Part shown: positions 35,506-44,102 of the stretch, piece after piece | Layout: every line of letters starts with the position of its first letter | Numbering within the stretch: position 1 is the first letter of the stretch | Origin: Paroceanicella profunda | Lineage (GTDB): Bacteria > Pseudomonadota > Alphaproteobacteria > Rhodobacterales > Rhodobacteraceae | NCBI RefSeq assembly: GCF_005887635.2 | Contig: NZ_CP040818.1 | Coordinates: 2,634,501-2,698,500 of the forward strand | Length of the DNA stretch: 64,000 nucleotides | Reading direction: 5' to 3' | Position numbers and translations under genes: made by a program | The notes under the pieces: generated by a model | What the model was told of the DNA's origin: nothing | Seen by the model: the letters and a program-made list of their open reading frames with translations, nothing else | The model's database searches: none

Positions 35506-37004
35506 CCGAAGCCCTTGGCTATCTCATCTCCTCCTGGATCGACCCGGAGCTGCTGGCGCTCACCGCGCTGGGCACGCTGCTGGGCGTCTACATCGGCGCC
35601 ATTCCGGGCCTCTCCGTCACCATGGCGGTGTCGATCCTGATCTCCTTCACCTTCTCCTGGGACGTGAACCCGGCGCTCTCGCTGATGGTGGGCATCTTCA
35701 TGGGCGGGGTCTACGGCGGCTCGCGCACCGCGATCCTGCTCAACATCCCCGGCGCGCCCTCGGCCATCGCCACGGCGCTGGACGGCTACCCGCTGGCCCA
35801 GAAGGGCGAGGCGGGCGAGGCCATCGGCCTGTCGACCATCATGTCGGTGGTCGGCGGCTTCGTGGGCATCATCGTGCTGGCGGTCGCCGCGCCGGCGGTG
35901 AGCGAGTTCGCGCTCACCTTCCAGCCGCGCGACTACCTGCTGCTCGCGGTGATCGGCATCCTGCTCGTGGGCTCGCTCTCCGGCGAAAGCCTCGCCAAGG
36001 GGGTGATGGCCGGTGCCTTCGGCATGCTGATCGGCACCGTGGGGCTGGACCCGCTGACGGCGGAGGAGCGCTTCACCTTCGGCGTGGTGGACCTGTGGAA
36101 CGGCATCTCGCCCATCGCGGTGATGATCGGGCTCTTCGGCGTGTCCGAGGCGCTGCACCAGCTCCACCACGTGGACACGGCGGCGGTGAAGCAGAAGATC
36201 GACCGCATCGTGCCCTCCTGGGCCGACCTGAAGAAATACCTGCCGCTGAGCCTGCAGACCTCCTTCATCGGGGTGATCATCGGCGCCCTGCCGGGCACCG
36301 GCGGCGACATCGCGGCCCTGATGGCCTATGACCACGCCAAGCGCGTGACCCGCAACCCCGAGGTGCCCTTCGGCGAGGGCGCGAAGGAAGGGCTCGTCGC
36401 CCCCGAGAGCGCCAACAACGCCGCGGTGGGCGGGGCCTACATCCCCATGCTCACGCTGGGCATTCCGGGGGACGCGGTGACGGCCGTCATCCTCGGCGCG
36501 CTCTACATCCACGGGCTGAACCCCGGGCCGCTGCTGATGATCGAGAAGCCGGACATGTTCTGGTTCACCGTGGGCAACCTGGTGCTGGCGAACATCTTCG
36601 TGCTGATCTTCGGGCTCACCGGCATCAAGGTGTTCACCAGGATCGTGGAATGCCCCAAGGGCGTGCTGATCCCGCTCATCCTGCTGCTCTCCGTGGTGGG
36701 TGCCTATGCCATCAACAATTCGGTGACGGACGTGTGGTGGATGCTGGGCTTCGGCGTGCTGGGCTATTTCATGAAGAGCTACGGCTATCAGGTGGGGCCG
36801 GTCATCCTCGGGGTGATCCTCTCGCGCCTGATGGACGAGAACTGGCGCCGGGCGATCATCTCCGACCAGGAGAGCATCCCGCGCTTCCTGCACGGGCTGG
36901 TGACCTCGCCGCTCTCGCTCGTGCTCACCCTCGCGGTCCTCCTCATCCTGCTGGGCCAGACGCCGGCCTGGCGCCTGCTCCGCCGCTCCTTCGGAAAGGC
37001 CTGA
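35502..37004 (+). CDS. Tripartite tricarboxylate transporter large membrane subunit (TctA)
   Basis: 500 residues, normal for TctA, with about twelve hydrophobic segments. Conserved family motifs are GVYIGAIPGLSVTMAVSIL, the GGVYGGSRTAILLNIPGAPSA motif, GALPGTGGDIAALMAYDHAKR and the second glycine-rich AVGGAYIPMLTLGIPGD. The ATG overlaps the tctB stop. With TctB and TctC it forms a secondary, binding-protein-dependent importer. Confidence 0.95.
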   Translation: MTEALGYLISSWIDPELLALTALGTLLGVYIGAIPGLSVTMAVSILISFTFSWDVNPALSLMVGIFMGGVYGGSRTAILLNIPGAPSAIATALDGYPLAQKGEAGEAIGLSTIMSVVGGFVGIIVLAVAAPAVSEFALTFQPRDYLLLAVIGILLVGSLSGESLAKGVMAGAFGMLIGTVGLDPLTAEERFTFGVVDLWNGISPIAVMIGLFGVSEALHQLHHVDTAAVKQKIDRIVPSWADLKKYLPLSLQTSFIGVIIGALPGTGGDIAALMAYDHAKRVTRNPEVPFGEGAKEGLVAPESANNAAVGGAYIPMLTLGIPGDAVTAVILGALYIHGLNPGPLLMIEKPDMFWFTVGNLVLANIFVLIFGLTGIKVFTRIVECPKGVLIPLILLLSVVGAYAINNSVTDVWWMLGFGVLGYFMKSYGYQVGPVILGVILSRLMDENWRRAIISDQESIPRFLHGLVTSPLSLVLTLAVLLILLGQTPAWRLLRRSFGKA

Positions 37005-37008
37005 TCCC

Positions 37009-37842
37009 ATGTCCGACACGCTGAAACTGGGCCTCATCGGCGACAACATCGCCGCCTCCTCCGCCCCGCGCCTGCACGAGCTCGCCGGCCGGATCATGGG
37101 GCGCGAGACGCGCTACCTGCGCCTCGTCCCCCGGGAGATGGCGCTCTCCATGCCCGAGATCGTCGCGCAGGTGCGCGCGGAGGGGTACGGCGGGCTCAAC
37201 ATCACCTATCCCTACAAGGAGAAGGTGCTGGAGCTGCTCGACGTGCCGGACCCGCGCGTGGCGCGCATCGGCGCGGTGAACACCGTCTCCTTCACGCCCG
37301 AGGGCCCGAAGGGCTACAACACCGACTTCACCGGCTTCATCGCCGGGTTCCGCGCCGCGCTCGGCGCGCGTGCGCCGGGGCCGGTGTGCATGATCGGCGC
37401 GGGCGGCGTGGGCAAGGCGGTGGCCTTCGGGCTGATCGAGCTGGGCCTCACCCGGCTGTGCATCGTGGAGCGTGACCTGCCGAAGGCCGAGGCGCTGGCC
37501 GGCGCGCTGCGCGCCGCCGCCCCGGGGCTGGAGGTGGTGGTGACCGGCAATGCCGCGGAAGGCTCCGCCGGGGCCGCCGGCCTGGTGAACTGCACGCCGG
37601 TGGGCATGGTGGGCTACGGCGGCACGCCGCTGGAACGGCCGCTGATGAAGGGCGCGGAATGGGTGTTCGACGCGGTCTACACCCCGCTCGTCACGCCGTT
37701 CCTGGCCGACGCTGAAGCCGAAGGGCTTGCGATCATGTCGGGGTACGAGCTTTTCTTCTACCAGGGCCTGCACGCGGTGGAGATCTTCCACGGCCGGCCG
37801 GTGGACGAGGCCGCGCTCCGGGCCGCACTGAAGGAGGGTTGA
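37009..37842 (+). CDS. Shikimate/quinate dehydrogenase (AroE-like, probably catabolic)
   Basis: 277 residues. Interconverts shikimate and 3-dehydroshikimate. The AroE substrate site is present: NITYPYKEKV with catalytic K70, AVNTV, and GYNTDFTGF with catalytic D106. The Rossmann loop is GAGGVGKAVAFG (about 130-141). After the second strand comes CIVERD, with acidic E154 where biosynthetic NADP-specific AroE has NR-T/S, suggesting NAD preference as in catabolic quinate/shikimate dehydrogenases. It starts 4 nt after tctA and 1 nt separates it from the dehydratase gene, so it belongs to a degradative operon. Confidence 0.87.
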   Translation: MSDTLKLGLIGDNIAASSAPRLHELAGRIMGRETRYLRLVPREMALSMPEIVAQVRAEGYGGLNITYPYKEKVLELLDVPDPRVARIGAVNTVSFTPEGPKGYNTDFTGFIAGFRAALGARAPGPVCMIGAGGVGKAVAFGLIELGLTRLCIVERDLPKAEALAGALRAAAPGLEVVVTGNAAEGSAGAAGLVNCTPVGMVGYGGTPLERPLMKGAEWVFDAVYTPLVTPFLADAEAEGLAIMSGYELFFYQGLHAVEIFHGRPVDEAALRAALKEG

Positions 37843-37843
37843 G

Positions 37844-39691
37844 ATGCGCACATCCATCGCCACCGTCTCGCTGGGCGGCACGCTGCGCGAGAAGCTCGCG
37901 GCCATCGCCGAGGCGGGGTTCGAGGGGGTCGAGATCTTCGAGGCCGACATCCTCGCCCATGACGGCCCGCCACGGGAGGTGGGGGCGATGGTGCGCGACC
38001 TCGGGCTGGAGATCGTCGCCTTCCAGCCCTTCCGCGACTTCGAGGGCATGCCCGAGCCACAGCGCGCCCGCAACATGGAGCGCGCGCGCCGCAAGTTCGA
38101 GCTGATGACCGAACTGGGCACGCAGAACATCCTCGTGTGCTCCAACTGCTCGCCGCGCAGCCTTGGCGGCATCGACCGTGCGGCGGAGGACCTGCGCGAG
38201 CTGGCCGGCATCGCCGAGGGCTTCGGCGTGACCATCGGTTTCGAGGCGCTGGCCTGGGGCCGCCACGTGTCGGACTACCGCGACGCCTGGGAGATCGTGC
38301 GCCGCGCCGACCACCCGCGCCTCGGCATCATCCTCGACAGCTGGCACATCCTCTCGCGCGGCCACCCGGTGGACGCGATCCGCGCCATCCCGGCGGACCG
38401 GATCACCTTCGTCCAGCTCGCCGACGCGCCGCGCCTCGACATGGACCTGCTGCAATGGTCGCGGCATTTCCGCAATTTTCCCGGCCAGGGCGACCTGCCG
38501 ATCGCGCGCTTCATGGAGGCGCTGGACGCCACGGGCTATGACGGCTGGCTCTCCCACGAGATCTTCAACGACCGGTTCCGCATGGCCTCCCCGCGCCGCA
38601 TCGCGGAGGACGGCGAGCGCTCGCTGATCTGGCTCACGGAAGCGCGGCGCAACCTGCCGCCGCGGGTGAAGCCGGAGCGGGTGGAATGGGTGGAATTCGC
38701 GGTGGACGAGGAGGGGGCGCAGAAGCTCGGCGCCCTGTTCCGCACCCTGGGCTTCGCCCATGTCGGCCGGCACCGCTCCAAGCAGGTGCAGCGCTGGGCG
38801 CAGGGCGCGATCAACCTCGTGCTCAACACCGACGCGGAGGGGTTCGCGAACTCGCACCACGTGGTGCATGGCCCCTCGGTGGTGGCGCTGGGCCTGCGGG
38901 TGGACGATGCCGCCCGGGCGCTGGACCGGGCGGAGGCGCTGCGCATGCGCACCTTCCGCCAGCCGGTGGGCCCGGGGGAGCTGGAGATCCCCGCCATCCG
39001 CGGCCTCGGCGGCGCGCTCAACTATTTCGTCGACGGGCAGAGCGACCTTGCCCGGGTGTGGGAGATCGAGTTCGAGACCCTCGCTCCCGTGCCGCCCGGC
39101 CCGCTCACCGGCATCGACCACATCGCCCAGTCCATGCCGCCGGAGGAGATGCTGAGCTGGCGGCTCTACTACCTCTCGCTGTTCGATTTCGAGACCACGC
39201 CGCAGGTGGATGTGGTCGACCCCGCCGGGGTGGTGGAGAGCATGGCGGTGCAGGACGCGGGCCGCGCGGTGCGCATCTGCCTCAACTCCTCGCAGTCCAC
39301 CCGCACCATGGCGGCACGCTTCATGTCGGAATACTTCGGCGCCGGGGTTCAGCACCTCGCCTTCGCCACCGCCGACATCTTCGCCGCCGTCGCCGCCTTC
39401 GAGGCCGCGGGCGTGGCGCTGCTGCCGATTCCGGAGAATTACTACGACGACCTGGAAGCGCGCTTCGACCTGGACCCCGACCTGGCCGACCGCCTGCGCC
39501 GCCACAACGTGCTCTACGACGAGGACGAGAGCGGCCGTTACTTCCAGGTCTACACCGGCGTCTTCGCGGAGCGGTTCTTTTTCGAGGTGGTCCAGCGGGA
39601 GGGCTACGCCGGCTTCGGCGCCCCGAACGCCCCGATCCGCCTCGCCGCTCAGACCCGCCTCGCCGCACATTTCGCCATGCCGAGAAGCTGA
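37844..39691 (+). CDS. 3-Dehydroshikimate dehydratase fused to an HPPD-like domain (QuiC/QsuB type)
   Basis: 615 residues. The N-terminal domain (1 to about 270) is a xylose-isomerase-like TIM barrel that dehydrates 3-dehydroshikimate to protocatechuate. The putative metal ligands are E134 (FEALAWG), D165 (ILDSWH), Q191 (VQLADA) and E239 (SHEIFND), matching the set remembered for QsuB. The C-terminal half (about 280-615) resembles 4-hydroxyphenylpyruvate dioxygenase and keeps a potential iron triad H426 (GIDHIAQ), H504 (GVQHLAFAT) and E581 (FFFEVVQR). Earlier annotation names such as sugar phosphate isomerase/HPPD describe the fusion. Last gene of the tct operon. No protocatechuate dioxygenase is in the window. 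Confidence 0.9.
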   Translation: MRTSIATVSLGGTLREKLAAIAEAGFEGVEIFEADILAHDGPPREVGAMVRDLGLEIVAFQPFRDFEGMPEPQRARNMERARRKFELMTELGTQNILVCSNCSPRSLGGIDRAAEDLRELAGIAEGFGVTIGFEALAWGRHVSDYRDAWEIVRRADHPRLGIILDSWHILSRGHPVDAIRAIPADRITFVQLADAPRLDMDLLQWSRHFRNFPGQGDLPIARFMEALDATGYDGWLSHEIFNDRFRMASPRRIAEDGERSLIWLTEARRNLPPRVKPERVEWVEFAVDEEGAQKLGALFRTLGFAHVGRHRSKQVQRWAQGAINLVLNTDAEGFANSHHVVHGPSVVALGLRVDDAARALDRAEALRMRTFRQPVGPGELEIPAIRGLGGALNYFVDGQSDLARVWEIEFETLAPVPPGPLTGIDHIAQSMPPEEMLSWRLYYLSLFDFETTPQVDVVDPAGVVESMAVQDAGRAVRICLNSSQSTRTMAARFMSEYFGAGVQHLAFATADIFAAVAAFEAAGVALLPIPENYYDDLEARFDLDPDLADRLRRHNVLYDEDESGRYFQVYTGVFAERFFFEVVQREGYAGFGAPNAPIRLAAQTRLAAHFAMPRS

Positions 39692-39716
39692 GCCGGGCCG
39701 GCCCCGCGCGGGCCGG

Positions 39717-41501
39717 TCAGAAGATGAAATCGTCCGCGGTGAGGGTCAGCCCGGCGGCGTCCTCCAGGCGGATGGCGAAATCGGCCTGGCCGTCGCCGTC
39801 GGTATCGGCCTCGATGCGCAGCTCGGTGCCGGAGACGACCGCGTGCAGCTCGCCCGCGCTGCCGGTGAAGGCGGCGCCGCCGATCCAGGTGAAGGCGTCC
39901 TGCGCGCCGCCGGCCACGGCGTCGACGCGGTGCAGGTCGAACAGGTCCTCGCCCTGGCGGAAGTCGCGCACGAGGTCGGCATCGGCCGCGGTGCTCTCGC
40001 CCGCGTCGCGGTAGATGAAGCGGTCCGCGCCGCCGCCGCCGCCCAGCACGTCGGCGCCCAGCCCGCCGACCAGCCGGTCCGCGCCATCGTTGCCGTAGAT
40101 CCGGTCAGCGCCCGCGCCGCCGGAGATCAGGTCATCCCCGTCGCCGCCCAGGATGCGGTCCGCCTCGTTCTGGCCGCAGATCTGGTCATTGCCGGCGCCG
40201 CCGTAGATCAGGTCACGGCCGGCGAGGCCGTTCATCATGTCATCGCCGTCGCTGCCCAGCAGGCTGTCGTTCCCGGCGGTGCCGAGCAGGGGCGCGCCGC
40301 TGTCGTCCAGCGGGTTCGCGGCCAGGAACACGTCCTTGCGGCCGTTGGTGTCGTTCAGCAGCAGGTTGTCGGCCCAGGAATCGAAGGTGATCCAGTGCCC
40401 GTCCGCCGAGATGCGGGGCAGGGCGGCGGCATCGTTGCCGGGCACGCCGGCGGCATTGCGGTCCACCATCGCGGTGCGGCCGGTGAGCCGGTCATGCACG
40501 TAGATGTCGTTCGGCAGGTCGTCATCCCCGGCGAGGCCGTTGCCGGAGAAGGCGATGTAGCGCCCGTCGCCGGAAACGCTGGGGCTCTCGGCCGGGGTGG
40601 CGGGGCCGCCCAGCCCCAGGGCCACGGTGCGGCCGCTGTCCACGTCGTAGACGAAGATGTCGCCCGGAACGCCGGTGCCGCCCGCCACGGCGAGATCCTC
40701 CGCCGAGGTGAGGAACACCAGCGTCGAGCCATCCGCCGAGAGCGCCGCCGCGCCGGAGGGCCCGCCCGCCGGGCCGCCGGCCGCGGTGCTGGTGACGAGG
40801 CGGCTCTCCCCGGTCATCACGTTCATCACGCGCAGTTGCAGGATCGGCACGAAGACATCGTCCTCGCGCACGAAGGTCTCGTCGGTATAGGCGAGGGTGC
40901 GGCCGTCCTGCGACAGCGCCTCGTAATGCTGGGAGGAATCGTGCCCGGGCAGGGACTGCACCGTGTCGAGGCGGCGCAGCGTGTCGGTCGTGCTGTCCCA
41001 GACGACGAGATCGGTGAGGCCCTCGCGGCCGGTGATGTCCGTCGCGGTGGTGCGGAACACCACCATGCGGCCGTTGCCGGAGATGACCGGGGCGAAGCTG
41101 TCGCCGTTCAGCGCGAGGCCGGCCGCCGTGTCCGACAGGCGCACCAGGCTGCCGCGGGCCAGGTCGGCCAGGAAGATGTCGCTGGCGCCGTTCACGTCGC
41201 GCGCGGAGAGGTTGCTGGCCTCGGACTGGAACACCGCGAAGCGGCCGTTGTCCGACAGTTCCACCGCGCCAGAGGCGCCGTTGCCGCCCACGCCGGGGCG
41301 CAGCTCGGAGAGGCGGCGGGTCTCGCCCCGGGCCATGTCGCGCACGAAGATGTCGAGCTGGCCCTCGTCATCGCCCGCCACCAGCGTGTCGGCATAGGAG
41401 GTGAAGGCCACGAAGCGGCCGTCGCCCGACACGGCAGAGCGTGTGCTCGTGCCAGCCGCCTGGCTGCCGTCTGTGTCTAGCGATGCGCGTCTCAGTGCCA
41501 T
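39717..41501 (-). CDS. RTX-type secreted protein with TolB-like beta-propeller
   Basis: 594 residues. No signal peptide. The first about 400 residues are PD40/TolB-like propeller repeats (SGDGRFVAFTSYA, SDNGRFAVFQSEA, SGNGRMVVFRT, SQDGRTLAYT, SADGSTLVFLT, SGDGRYIAFSG, SADGHWITFDS), each followed by IFV/IFL-type strands. Then come calcium-binding nonapeptide repeats (GGAGNDQICG, GGDGDDLISGGAGADRIYG, NDGADRLVGG, about 430-500). A serralysin-type C-terminal secretion region follows, ending LTLTADDFIF. It is probably exported by a type I system, none of which is nearby. The ATG at 41501 was preferred to a GTG at 41549. Confidence 0.88.
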   Translation of the reverse strand: MALRRASLDTDGSQAAGTSTRSAVSGDGRFVAFTSYADTLVAGDDEGQLDIFVRDMARGETRRLSELRPGVGGNGASGAVELSDNGRFAVFQSEASNLSARDVNGASDIFLADLARGSLVRLSDTAAGLALNGDSFAPVISGNGRMVVFRTTATDITGREGLTDLVVWDSTTDTLRRLDTVQSLPGHDSSQHYEALSQDGRTLAYTDETFVREDDVFVPILQLRVMNVMTGESRLVTSTAAGGPAGGPSGAAALSADGSTLVFLTSAEDLAVAGGTGVPGDIFVYDVDSGRTVALGLGGPATPAESPSVSGDGRYIAFSGNGLAGDDDLPNDIYVHDRLTGRTAMVDRNAAGVPGNDAAALPRISADGHWITFDSWADNLLLNDTNGRKDVFLAANPLDDSGAPLLGTAGNDSLLGSDGDDMMNGLAGRDLIYGGAGNDQICGQNEADRILGGDGDDLISGGAGADRIYGNDGADRLVGGLGADVLGGGGGADRFIYRDAGESTAADADLVRDFRQGEDLFDLHRVDAVAGGAQDAFTWIGGAAFTGSAGELHAVVSGTELRIEADTDGDGQADFAIRLEDAAGLTLTADDFIF

Positions 41502-41592
41502 GAACCTGCTCGTACCGGAAGAAAGGAAACGGGGAAGGCGGCGATGCACGCCCCGGGCCTGGCTTCTCCTGAAGCTCTCCCCCCTGCACGGC

Positions 41593-41647
41593 CCATTTTA
41601 GTCAACAAAGTGTTAATTGCACTTTAATTCCGGGGAATTGGTTAACG
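41593..41647. promoter_or_regulatory. AT-rich divergent promoter island
   Basis: In the 253-nt divergent spacer, about 55 bp are much AT-richer than the surroundings. They contain TTAATTGCACTTTAATT and the inverted repeat AATTCC-GG-GGAATT (41626-41639), followed by GTTAAC. Probably holds promoters for the RTX gene and the ATP-grasp operon; exact boxes were not assigned. Confidence 0.45.
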
Positions 41648-41754
41648 GGCGGGCAGGGCTGCCCGCAGAAGCGGCAGCCAACGGGCTTGCACAGTCTGCA
41701 TGGCGCGGTGCACACTCGTGCCAACCACAAGGGCAAAAACAGGGTGGTCCGAGA

Positions 41755-43164
41755 GTGACATTCTACGAAATGGCTTCCGACACGGGCGCAACACGGCCGC
41801 CCTACGAACAGATCGTCAGGTGGATCGAGGAAAGCGGTTTCGAGACCCTGCGCAAGCGCAGCGAGGAGGCGGAGGCAATCTTCCGCCGCATCGGCATCAC
41901 CTTCGCCGTCTACGGCGAGGGCGGGGACCCGGAGCGTCTCATCCCCTTCGACCTCATCCCCCGGGTGTTCAGCGCGCTGGAATGGCGCCAGCTCGACCGG
42001 GGCATCCGCCAGCGCGCGCAGGCGCTCAACGCCTTCCTCTATGACGTCTACCACCGCGGCGAGATCATTCGCGCCGGGGTGGTTCCGGCCAGCCTGGTCT
42101 ATCGCAACGACGCCTTCCTGCCGCAGATGATCGGCTTCGATCCGCCGGGGAAGGTCTACAGCCACATCGTGGGCATCGACATCGTGCGCACCGCCGGCAC
42201 TTCCTTCCAGGTGCTGGAGGACAATTGCCGCACCCCTTCGGGCGTGAGCTACATGCTGGAGAACCGCGAGATCCTGATGCGCATGTTCCCCGAGCTGTTC
42301 TCGGGCGGCGCGGTGGAGCCGGTGGACAGCTACCCCCAGCAGCTGCGAAAGACGCTGGAGGAGCTTGCACCGGCCGCCTGCACCGGCGACCCCACCGTGG
42401 TGGTGCTCACCCCCGGGTCGCTGAACTCCGCCTATTACGAGCATTCCTTCCTCGCCGACCTGATGGGCGTGGAGCTGGTGGAGCCGCAGGACCTGTTCGT
42501 GGACGAGGGCAAGGTGTGGATGCGCACCACGCTGGGCCCGCAGCGGGTGGACGTGATCTACCGGCGTATCGACGACGATTACCTCGACCCGCTGAACTTC
42601 CGCCCGGACTCGATGCTGGGCATCGCCGGCATCTTCGATGTCTACCGCGCCGGCGGCGTGACCCTGTGCTCGGCGCCGGGCTCGGGCGTGGCGGATGACA
42701 AGGCGATCTACACCTACGTGCCGGAGATGATCCGCTTCTACCTCGGCGAAACGCCGATCCTGGAGAACATCCCCACCTACAAGTGCGGCAACCGGGACGA
42801 GTGCACCTATGTCCTCGACCATCTCGACGAACTGGTGGTCAAGGAGGTGCACGGCTCGGGCGGCTACGGCATGCTGATCGGGCCGAAATCGACGAAGGAG
42901 GAGCGCGAGGCCTATGCCCGGCGCATCATCGCCGACCCGGAGGATTTCATCGCCCAGCCGACGCTGGATCTCTCCACCGCCCCGACCCTGGGCGGGGCGG
43001 AGCTGGCGGGGCGGCACGTCGATTTCCGCCCCTTCTGCCTCATCGGCCAGCAGATCCGCCTCGTGCCGGGCGGCCTCACGCGCGTGGCCCTGCGCGAGGG
43101 GTCTCTGGTCGTGAACTCCAGCCAGGGTGGCGGAGTGAAAGACACCTGGGTTCTGAGGGACTGA
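41755..43164 (+). CDS. Circularly permuted type 2 ATP-grasp protein
   Basis: 469 residues from a GTG at 41755, giving the family-like start MTFYEM. Characteristic segments are RRIGITFAVYGEGGDPERLIPFD, DVYHRGEIIRAGVVPASLVYRNDAFLPQMIGF, VLEDNCRTPSGVSYMLENRE, FLADLMGVELVEPQDL, DVIYRRIDDDYLDPLNF, LVVKEVHGSGGYGMLIGP and LVVNSSQGGGVKDTWVL. Such enzymes are predicted peptide ligases and occur in a fixed operon with an alpha-E protein and a transglutaminase, as here. The biological product is unknown. Confidence 0.93.
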   Translation: MTFYEMASDTGATRPPYEQIVRWIEESGFETLRKRSEEAEAIFRRIGITFAVYGEGGDPERLIPFDLIPRVFSALEWRQLDRGIRQRAQALNAFLYDVYHRGEIIRAGVVPASLVYRNDAFLPQMIGFDPPGKVYSHIVGIDIVRTAGTSFQVLEDNCRTPSGVSYMLENREILMRMFPELFSGGAVEPVDSYPQQLRKTLEELAPAACTGDPTVVVLTPGSLNSAYYEHSFLADLMGVELVEPQDLFVDEGKVWMRTTLGPQRVDVIYRRIDDDYLDPLNFRPDSMLGIAGIFDVYRAGGVTLCSAPGSGVADDKAIYTYVPEMIRFYLGETPILENIPTYKCGNRDECTYVLDHLDELVVKEVHGSGGYGMLIGPKSTKEEREAYARRIIADPEDFIAQPTLDLSTAPTLGGAELAGRHVDFRPFCLIGQQIRLVPGGLTRVALREGSLVVNSSQGGGVKDTWVLRD

Positions 43165-43165
43165 C

Positions 43166-44095
43166 ATGCTGAGCCGGACCGCAGAGAACCTCTATTGGAT
43201 GTCGCGCTATCTCGAGCGCGCGGAAAGCACGGCGCGGCTCATCGAGATGGGCCAGCGCATGGCCCTTCTTCCGGGCTCGGCCGAGCGCGCCGAATGGCGC
43301 TCGGTCATCCTCGCCACCGGGGCCGAGGATTATTTCGAGGACGGAAAGCCGATCAACGAGGCCGCCATCGTGCGCGGCCTCGTGCTCGACCAGGACAATC
43401 CCGCCTCCATCCACGCCTGCCTCAGCCGGGCGCGGGCGAACGCGAAGGCGATCCGCACCGCCCTCACCCAGGAAATGTGGGAGGCGCTGAACGACGGCTG
43501 GCGCCGGCTGGAGAACGTGGACGAGATCACCGCGCGGCGCGAGCTGCCCACCATCCTCGATTGGGTGAAGGCCCGGGCGGCGATGTTCCGCGGCGCCTCG
43601 GAAACCTCCATGCTGCGCAATGACGGATACGCCTTCCTGCGCCTGGGCGGCCACATGGAGCGCGCGGACATGACGCTGCGGCTGCTCAACGTGAAATACT
43701 TCGTGCTGCTGCCGGAGAGCGACATCGTCGGCGGCGGGCGGGACCACCACCAGTGGACCTCGGTGCTCTGGGCGCTCTCGGCCATGCGCTCCTTCCACCA
43801 CATCTACAAGGGCGATTACGCGCCGTGGAAGATCGCCGATTTCGTCATCCTGAACGGGGCCTTCCCGCGCTCGATCACCTTCTGCTATCGCCAGATCAGC
43901 CAGACGCTGGACCACCTGGAACTGGCCTACGGCCAGCGCCATCCCTGCCATGACATCGCCTCCGCCGGGCTCGACCGGCTGAACGAGGTCGGCATCGGCG
44001 AGGTGTTCCGCAACGGGCTGCACGAGTTCGTGGACGAGTTCATCGGCGTCACGGCGAAGCTTTCCCGCGAGGTTTCCCTCGCCTATCATTTCTGA
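43166..44095 (+). CDS. Alpha-E domain protein (DUF403)
   Basis: 309 residues, almost wholly alpha-helical, starting MLSRTAENLYWMSRYLERAESTARLIEMG, the hallmark of the alpha-E family. Other conserved parts are VKARAAMFRGASETSMLRNDGYAFLRLGGHMERADMTLRLLNVKY and EFVDEFIG near the end. It starts 1 nt after the ATP-grasp stop. It probably assists the ATP-grasp enzyme; mechanism unknown. Confidence 0.93.
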   Translation: MLSRTAENLYWMSRYLERAESTARLIEMGQRMALLPGSAERAEWRSVILATGAEDYFEDGKPINEAAIVRGLVLDQDNPASIHACLSRARANAKAIRTALTQEMWEALNDGWRRLENVDEITARRELPTILDWVKARAAMFRGASETSMLRNDGYAFLRLGGHMERADMTLRLLNVKYFVLLPESDIVGGGRDHHQWTSVLWALSAMRSFHHIYKGDYAPWKIADFVILNGAFPRSITFCYRQISQTLDHLELAYGQRHPCHDIASAGLDRLNEVGIGEVFRNGLHEFVDEFIGVTAKLSREVSLAYHF

Positions 44096-44102
44096 GGGTC
44101 CC

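Noticed and set aside
37009..37842. Biosynthetic aroE
   Set aside because: It is embedded in a transporter/dehydratase operon and has an acidic residue at the cofactor-discriminating position, which fits a catabolic NAD enzyme better; not proven.
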